From assembly GCA_039181495.1 (NCBI GenBank), contig JBCDCP010000061.1:1-18421 (forward strand): DNA of 18,421 nt, written 5' to 3'. Below are positions 14,124-18,421 of the stretch, one piece after another (position 1 is the stretch's first letter; each line of letters starts with the position of its first letter). The notes beneath the pieces were generated by a model that ran no database searches, was not told where the DNA came from, and saw only the letters and a list, made by a program, of their open reading frames with translations. The stretch comes from JBCDCP01 sp039181495. Its GTDB lineage: Bacteria > Pseudomonadota > Alphaproteobacteria > Rhizobiales > Tepidamorphaceae. The translations under genes were made by a program, and so were the position numbers.

Positions 14124-15608
14124 CTAATAGGGTGACTCAACGTCGCCCATCTCCACATAGACGCTCTTGACCTGGCTGTAGTGCTCGATTGCCGCCCAGC
14201 CATTCTCGCGCCCGAAGCCAGACTGCTTATAGCCGCCAAAAGGCATCTCGATCGGGCTGAGATTGTAGTTGTTGATCCAGATGGTGCCGGCCTGAAGCTG
14301 GCTGACGACCCGGTGTCCGCGCTTGAGATCCGAGGTAAAGACACCGGCTGACAGACCGAATTCGGTGCCATTGGCGCGTGCGACGACCTCGTCCTCGTCG
14401 TTGAAATCAAGCACGCTCATCACTGGCCCGAAGATCTCCTCGCGCGCAATCGTCATACCGTCGGTCACATCGGTAAAAACGGTTGGCTCGATGAACAGGC
14501 CGTCTTCGAAGCCCTGCAGTTTCGGTGCGGTACCGCCACAGGCGAGCGTCGCACCCTCGGCCTGGCCCTTCTCGATATAGCCGAGAACGCGCTCGAACTG
14601 GCTCTTGTTGACCATCGGCCCGAGCTGCACCTCGGTATCGCGCGGATCACCGATGCTGATCGCCTTGGTGCGGGCAACGACACGATCGATGAATTCCTCG
14701 CGGACGCCGCGTTGGACGAAGACGCGTGTGCCATTGGAGCAGACCTGGCCAGACGAGAAGAAGTTCCCCATCATCGCCCCGGAGACAGCATTTTCCATCG
14801 AGGCGTCATCGAACACGATAAGCGGAGACTTGCCGCCAAGCTCAAGCGTGACGTGCTTGAGCGTATCGGCAGCGGACGCCATCACCCGCTTGCCGGTGCC
14901 GACCGAGCCGGTCGCCGAAATCTTGTCGATGCCCGGGTGGGAGGAGAGCGCAGCGCCCACCTCTCCAGTACCTTGCAGCACGTTGAACACGCCATCGGGC
15001 AGCCCGGCTTCTGACAGGATTTCCGCCAGGATCAGCGCGGTCAGCGGCGTCACCTCGCTAGGCTTGTAGATCATCGCGTTACCGCAGGCCAACGCTGGCC
15101 CGGACTTCCAGCAGGCAATCTGGATGGGGTAGTTCCAGGCGCCGATCCCCGCGCAGACCCCCATCGGCTCCCGGCGGGTATAGACCCAGTTCTCGCCGAT
15201 CGAGGTGGTGTCGCCGGTAATCCCGGGCGCGATCCCGCCATAGAAATCAAGCGCCTCGGCGCCTGAAGCCGCGTCCGCCACCAGTGTCTCCTGCAGAGCC
15301 TTGCCGGTGTCGAGCGTTTCGATCAGCGAGATCTCGTCGTTGCGGGCGCGGATGATGTCGGCCGCGCGCCGCAGGATACGGCCACGCTCTGCAGGCGGCA
15401 TCGCTGCCCAGCCCGGTTGCGCCGCCCGTGCCGCGGCAACGGCCTGCTCAACGATGGCAGGTGTTGCGCCATGGACGGTCGCAATCACCTCCTGGGTTGC
15501 AGCAAAGCGGCTCTCGATGAGAGGGCCATCCTTGTCCTCGACGAACTGCCCGCCAATGAAATGCGAGGCCTTTGGTTGCGGATCAACGCGTTGTGGATCG
15601 ATGGTCAT
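14124..15608 (-). CDS. betB: Betaine aldehyde dehydrogenase BetB
   Basis: BetB oxidises betaine aldehyde to glycine betaine with NAD(P)+, the second step of choline oxidation, in the cytoplasm. The 494-residue product is a full-length aldehyde dehydrogenase. It has GAWNYPIQIACWKSGPALA with Asn159, LELGGKSPLIVFDDA with the general base Glu256, and SSGQVCSNGTRVF with the catalytic Cys290. The end holds EIFGPVMSV and PFGGYKQSGFGRENG. The choline context and BetB-like features (GQVCSNGTRV, the WINNYNLSPIEMPFGG block) favour BetB over other aldehyde dehydrogenases. Start at 15608 is supported by AGGAG 8 bases upstream; an in-frame ATG at 15641 lies inside betA. The ATG overlaps the betA stop, so the two are translationally coupled. 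Confidence 0.95.
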   Translation of the reverse strand: MTIDPQRVDPQPKASHFIGGQFVEDKDGPLIESRFAATQEVIATVHGATPAIVEQAVAAARAAQPGWAAMPPAERGRILRRAADIIRARNDEISLIETLDTGKALQETLVADAASGAEALDFYGGIAPGITGDTTSIGENWVYTRREPMGVCAGIGAWNYPIQIACWKSGPALACGNAMIYKPSEVTPLTALILAEILSEAGLPDGVFNVLQGTGEVGAALSSHPGIDKISATGSVGTGKRVMASAADTLKHVTLELGGKSPLIVFDDASMENAVSGAMMGNFFSSGQVCSNGTRVFVQRGVREEFIDRVVARTKAISIGDPRDTEVQLGPMVNKSQFERVLGYIEKGQAEGATLACGGTAPKLQGFEDGLFIEPTVFTDVTDGMTIAREEIFGPVMSVLDFNDEDEVVARANGTEFGLSAGVFTSDLKRGHRVVSQLQAGTIWINNYNLSPIEMPFGGYKQSGFGRENGWAAIEHYSQVKSVYVEMGDVESPY

Positions 15609-17254
15609 CGCTGCTGCTCCTGCCAGTTGGGATGCACCCACGGCACCTGATTTGAACGGGGCAAGGGGGCGTGCCCAAGAATATGGTCAGCCGCCTTCTC
15701 GCCCACCATTATCGATGGCGAATTGATGTTGCCGTTGGTGATCTGCGGGAAGATCGAGGAATCGGCGACACGCAGGCCATCGACCCCAATCACCCGGCAC
15801 TGCGGATCGACGACCGCGCTCGCGTCGCTCGTCTGTCCCATCCTGCAGGTGCCGCACGGGTGATAGGCGCTTTCGGCGTGCTCGGCGATAAAGGCATCGA
15901 GCTGTTCATCGCTCTGCACCCCGGCGCCGGGCTGGATTTCGTCACCGGCGAGATCGGCAAATGCGTCCTGACCGAAGACCTCCCGCGTCAGGCGGATCGC
16001 CGTGCGGAAATCCTGCCAGTCCTCCTCGTGGCTCATATAGTTGAAGCGGATCTCCGGCGCCTCTTCAGGATCAGTCGATCTGAGCCGCACAGTGCCGCGC
16101 GACTTCGATCGCATCGGACCGCAATGGGCCTGAAAGCCATGGCCCGGCGCAGCGGCTCTGCCGTCATAGCGGATTGCGCCGGGCAGAAAGTGGAACTGGA
16201 TATCCGGATACTCAATACCGGCGCGGGAACGGATGAAGGCACAGGCCTCGAAGTGGTTGGTTGCGCCCATACCGGATTTCATCAGCAGCCATTGCAGCCC
16301 GATCAATCCCTTGGAGACAAGCCCAAGTCGGCCGTTGAGCGTGACCGGCTGGGTTGCCGCTTGCTGGATATAGAGTTCGAGATGGTCCTGCAGATTGGCG
16401 CCCACGCCCGGTCTGTCAGCCACCACATCGATGCCAAGATCACGCAGGTCCGCTGCCGGCCCGATACCGGACAAGAGCAGAAGTTTGGGCGAGTTGATCG
16501 ACGAAGCCGCAAGAATGACCTCACGCCGCGCCTTCACGGTTTCTGTGCGTCCGCCATGCAACACGTTGACACCGGTGGCGCGATTGCCTTCCGTGACCAC
16601 GCGCTGGGCTTCGCCGCGGATGACAATGAGGTTCTGCCGCTTCAGCGCCGGACGCAGATAGGCGTTGGCCGTTGACCATCGCCGCCCTTCCCAGACCGTC
16701 ATCTCGAAGGCGCTGAAACCCTCCTGCTTTTCGCCATTGTAGTCATCGGTCAGCTCGTAGCCGGCCTGCCGCCCTGCTTCGATAAAGGCTTCATAGAGCG
16801 GATTGTCCCGGCGGCCGCGCGTCACATGCAGCGGGCCATCGGTACCGCGCCAGCCGGCCTGGCCGCCATGGCTGTGTTCCATGCGCAGAAAGTAGGGAAG
16901 GACGTCGGCATACCCCCAGCCATCAGCCCCCATCTCGGACCAGGTGTCGAAATCGTGCGCGTGCCCACGGACATAGACCATGCCGTTGATCGATGATGAG
17001 CCACCGATGACCTTTCCTCGCGGCGTCGCCAGCCGGCGATTGTTGAGGTTCGGTTCGGGCTCGGAGCGGTAACCCCAATCATAGAGCCGCATGTTCATCG
17101 GGTAAGACAGCGCCGCCGGCATCTGGATGAAAGGACCTGCATCCGTGACGCCAGCCTCGATCACGATCACCGAATTGCGGCTGTCTTCAGTCAGCCGGGC
17201 AGCCATGGCCGCGCCCGCCGAGCCTGATCCGACAATGACGAAATCCGCTTCCAC
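15605..17254 (-). CDS. betA: Choline dehydrogenase BetA (GMC oxidoreductase)
   Basis: BetA is an FAD enzyme at the inner membrane that oxidises choline to betaine aldehyde and passes electrons to the respiratory chain. The 549-residue product starts with the FAD-binding fold DFVIVGSGSAGAAMAARL (GxGxxG at 9-14). It carries the GMC signature GKVIGGSSSINGMVYVRGH, the second signature AASSINSPKLLLLSGIGP, and the catalytic His465 in AYHPCGTCRMG. Asn511 in GNINSPSIMVGE fits the second catalytic residue. Start is GTG at 17254: it gives the usual BetA length and leaves no extra residues before the FAD fold. The frame remains open much further upstream, but that stretch runs antisense to choX. Its stop overlaps the betB start. 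Confidence 0.95.
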   Translation of the reverse strand: MEADFVIVGSGSAGAAMAARLTEDSRNSVIVIEAGVTDAGPFIQMPAALSYPMNMRLYDWGYRSEPEPNLNNRRLATPRGKVIGGSSSINGMVYVRGHAHDFDTWSEMGADGWGYADVLPYFLRMEHSHGGQAGWRGTDGPLHVTRGRRDNPLYEAFIEAGRQAGYELTDDYNGEKQEGFSAFEMTVWEGRRWSTANAYLRPALKRQNLIVIRGEAQRVVTEGNRATGVNVLHGGRTETVKARREVILAASSINSPKLLLLSGIGPAADLRDLGIDVVADRPGVGANLQDHLELYIQQAATQPVTLNGRLGLVSKGLIGLQWLLMKSGMGATNHFEACAFIRSRAGIEYPDIQFHFLPGAIRYDGRAAAPGHGFQAHCGPMRSKSRGTVRLRSTDPEEAPEIRFNYMSHEEDWQDFRTAIRLTREVFGQDAFADLAGDEIQPGAGVQSDEQLDAFIAEHAESAYHPCGTCRMGQTSDASAVVDPQCRVIGVDGLRVADSSIFPQITNGNINSPSIMVGEKAADHILGHAPLPRSNQVPWVHPNWQEQQR

Positions 17255-17275
17255 AGCCTTCGCGCCCCTGCGCAC

Positions 17276-17390
17276 TGCACCACCACATGACTTGTCATAA
17301 AGCGGCGTGCCACAGGCATCGTGATCGGGCAAGCACGCCATTGCATGGGCGACCTGCCGGCAAGTCGCAGCGGTGCCGTTGCACCACCAC
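17276..17390. repeat. Short repeats in the betA-choX divergent control region
   Basis: The 210-base gap between the divergent starts (17255-17464) has no gene. It holds an 11-base direct repeat, TGCACCACCAC, at 17276-17286 and 17380-17390. Between the copies is a perfect 7-base inverted repeat, GGCGTGC at 17304-17310 and GCACGCC at 17333-17339, about 29 bases apart centre to centre. These could be regulator sites for both genes, for example for a BetI-type repressor, but no known operator is recognised. No convincing promoter was seen. Confidence 0.35.
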
Positions 17391-17452
17391 CGAACCCATG
17401 CTTTGCTCCTGCCAAATGCGGATTGGAAACCGCCATCGAGAGCAACGACACA

Positions 17453-17458
17453 GGGGAG
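17453..17458 (+). promoter_or_regulatory. Ribosome binding site of choX
   Basis: GGGGAG lies 6 bases before the ATG at 17465 and fixes this start over the next in-frame ATG five codons later. Confidence 0.55.
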
Positions 17459-17464
17459 AATATC

Positions 17465-18421
17465 ATGCGAAACCGCACCATGCTTGGATTGGGCGCTGCC
17501 ACGGCACTGGCATTGATCCTGACACTGCCGGCTCAGGCCCCGGCCGAGGCCGCCGAGCCGGAGTCCTGCTCCGAGGTCACCTTCTCGGACGTGGGTTGGA
17601 CCGACATCACAGCCACAACAGCGGCGACAACCTATGTGCTCGACGCACTGGGTTATGAGACCGACATCAAGGTCCTGTCCGTGCCGGTGACCTACCAGTC
17701 CATGGCCAATGGCGACATCGATGTCTTCCTCGGCAACTGGATGCCGACAATGGAAGGCGATATCGCAGCCTTTCGTGAGGCTGGCACGGTCGACACCGTC
17801 CGGGAGAACCTTGAAGGCGCCAAATACACCCTGGCGGTTCCGCGCTATACCTATGACGCCGGTCTGAACAACTTCGCCAAGATCTCCGAGTTCAAGGACG
17901 AGCTCGACGCCAAGATTTACGGCATCGAACCGGGCAATGACGGCAACCGGCTCATCCTCGACATGATCGAGGGCGACGCGTTTGGCCTTGACGGCTTTGA
18001 AGTTGTCGAAAGCTCCGAGCAGGGAATGCTGGCGCAGGTTGCGCGTGCCGTGAGCCGCGACGAGCACATCGTGTTCCTCGGCTGGGAACCGCACCCGATG
18101 AATGCCAATTTCGAGATGGCCTATCTCGAAGGTGGCGATGACGTGTTTGGCCCGGACCTGGGCGGCGCAACCGTCTACACCAATACACGTGCAGGTTATG
18201 TCGGCGAATGTGCCAATGTCGGTGCACTGCTCAACAATCTCAAATTCACGCTCGCCATGGAAAACGAGATCATGGGTGCCATCCTCAATGACGGCGCTGA
18301 GCCGAGCGATGCGGCAGAAGCCTGGCTGAAGGCCAATGCCAGTATTCTGGAGGGTTGGCTGGACGGCGTGACCACGCGTGATGGTGGCGATGCCATGGCC
18401 GCGGTAAAGGGCGAACTGGGG
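17465..18421 (+). CDS. choX: Choline ABC transporter periplasmic binding protein ChoX (C-terminal end cut off by window edge)
   Basis: ChoX captures choline in the periplasm for the ChoXWV importer. 319 codons lie in the window with no stop yet; judged by family length only a few residues are missing. A signal peptide occupies about residues 1-30 (MRNRTMLGLGAATALALILT, then an Ala-rich cleavage region). The mature part reads FSDVGWTDITATTA at 40-53, VFLGNWMPTMEGDI at 87-100, KIYGIEPGNDGNR at 150-162, SSEQGMLAQVARA at 183-195 and FLGWEPHPMN at 204-213. Trp45, Trp92, Tyr121 and Trp207 form the expected aromatic box for the trimethylammonium head, with Asp47 and Asn158 fitting the hydroxyl and polar contacts known from the Sinorhizobium protein. 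Cys35 and Cys249 could form a disulfide. It is divergent from betA-betB, which would consume the imported choline. Confidence 0.95.
   Translation, partial: MRNRTMLGLGAATALALILTLPAQAPAEAAEPESCSEVTFSDVGWTDITATTAATTYVLDALGYETDIKVLSVPVTYQSMANGDIDVFLGNWMPTMEGDIAAFREAGTVDTVRENLEGAKYTLAVPRYTYDAGLNNFAKISEFKDELDAKIYGIEPGNDGNRLILDMIEGDAFGLDGFEVVESSEQGMLAQVARAVSRDEHIVFLGWEPHPMNANFEMAYLEGGDDVFGPDLGGATVYTNTRAGYVGECANVGALLNNLKFTLAMENEIMGAILNDGAEPSDAAEAWLKANASILEGWLDGVTTRDGGDAMAAVKGELG

Noticed and set aside
15671..16675. 334-codon plus-strand open frame opposite betA
   Set aside because: Antisense to the GMC oxidoreductase; no motifs of its own.
17255..18094. Extension of the betA frame far upstream to an 829-residue protein
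   Set aside because: The extra 280 residues are antisense to choX, which has a strong binding-protein sequence. The FAD fold begins at once after GTG 17254 and gives the normal BetA length.

Overview
The window is GC-rich and densely coding. It looks like a free-living alphaproteobacterium of the Rhizobiales/Rhodobacterales type. The reasons are the aerobic-type cobalamin genes (CobL fusion, CobE, CobM, CobB) combined with CbiD, the GlxB/GlxC/GlxD plus type III glutamine synthetase cluster, and a ChoX very close to the rhizobial choline-binding protein as I remember it. I cannot name a genus from the sequence alone.

Region 1 (1-6235) is a cobalamin (vitamin B12) corrin-ring block. A partial cobK on the minus strand diverges from a tightly coupled plus-strand run cobL-cobE-cobM, whose genes overlap by 4 bases each. 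cbiD follows on the minus strand, its 3' end overlapping cobM. It diverges from cobA-cobB on the plus strand. These enzymes cover uroporphyrinogen III methylation (CobA), C11 and C1 methylation (CobM, CbiD), precorrin-6A reduction (CobK), C5/C15 methylation with decarboxylation (CobL) and a,c-diamidation (CobB).

Region 2 (6247-11204, minus strand) reads, in transcription order, glxB-glxC-glxD-lysE-glnT. The three subunits resemble glutamate synthase cut into its separate domains: class II amidotransferase, GXGXG beta-helix and FMN barrel. The same families make N-methylglutamate synthase (MgsABC) and gamma-glutamylmethylamide synthetase (GmaS) in methylamine users, so this may be a methylamine or nitrogen assimilation operon. 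A LysE-type exporter sits between the last two enzymes. A FadR-type GntR regulator (11360-12088) is transcribed divergently. The gap holds a perfect 9-base inverted repeat laid over a plausible promoter.

Region 3 (12120-14067, plus strand) is the least familiar part. A membrane-anchored alpha/beta hydrolase with a multi-helix C-terminal membrane domain is followed by a 71-residue peptide with a classic double-glycine secretion leader, and then by two tandem hairpins.

Region 4 (14124-18421) is for choline use. betB and betA on the minus strand (overlapping by 3 bases) convert choline to glycine betaine. The divergent choX, nearly complete at the right edge, encodes the periplasmic choline-binding protein of an ABC importer. 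No RNA genes, CRISPR arrays or insertion sequences were seen, and no gene-free stretch exceeds about 210 bases.
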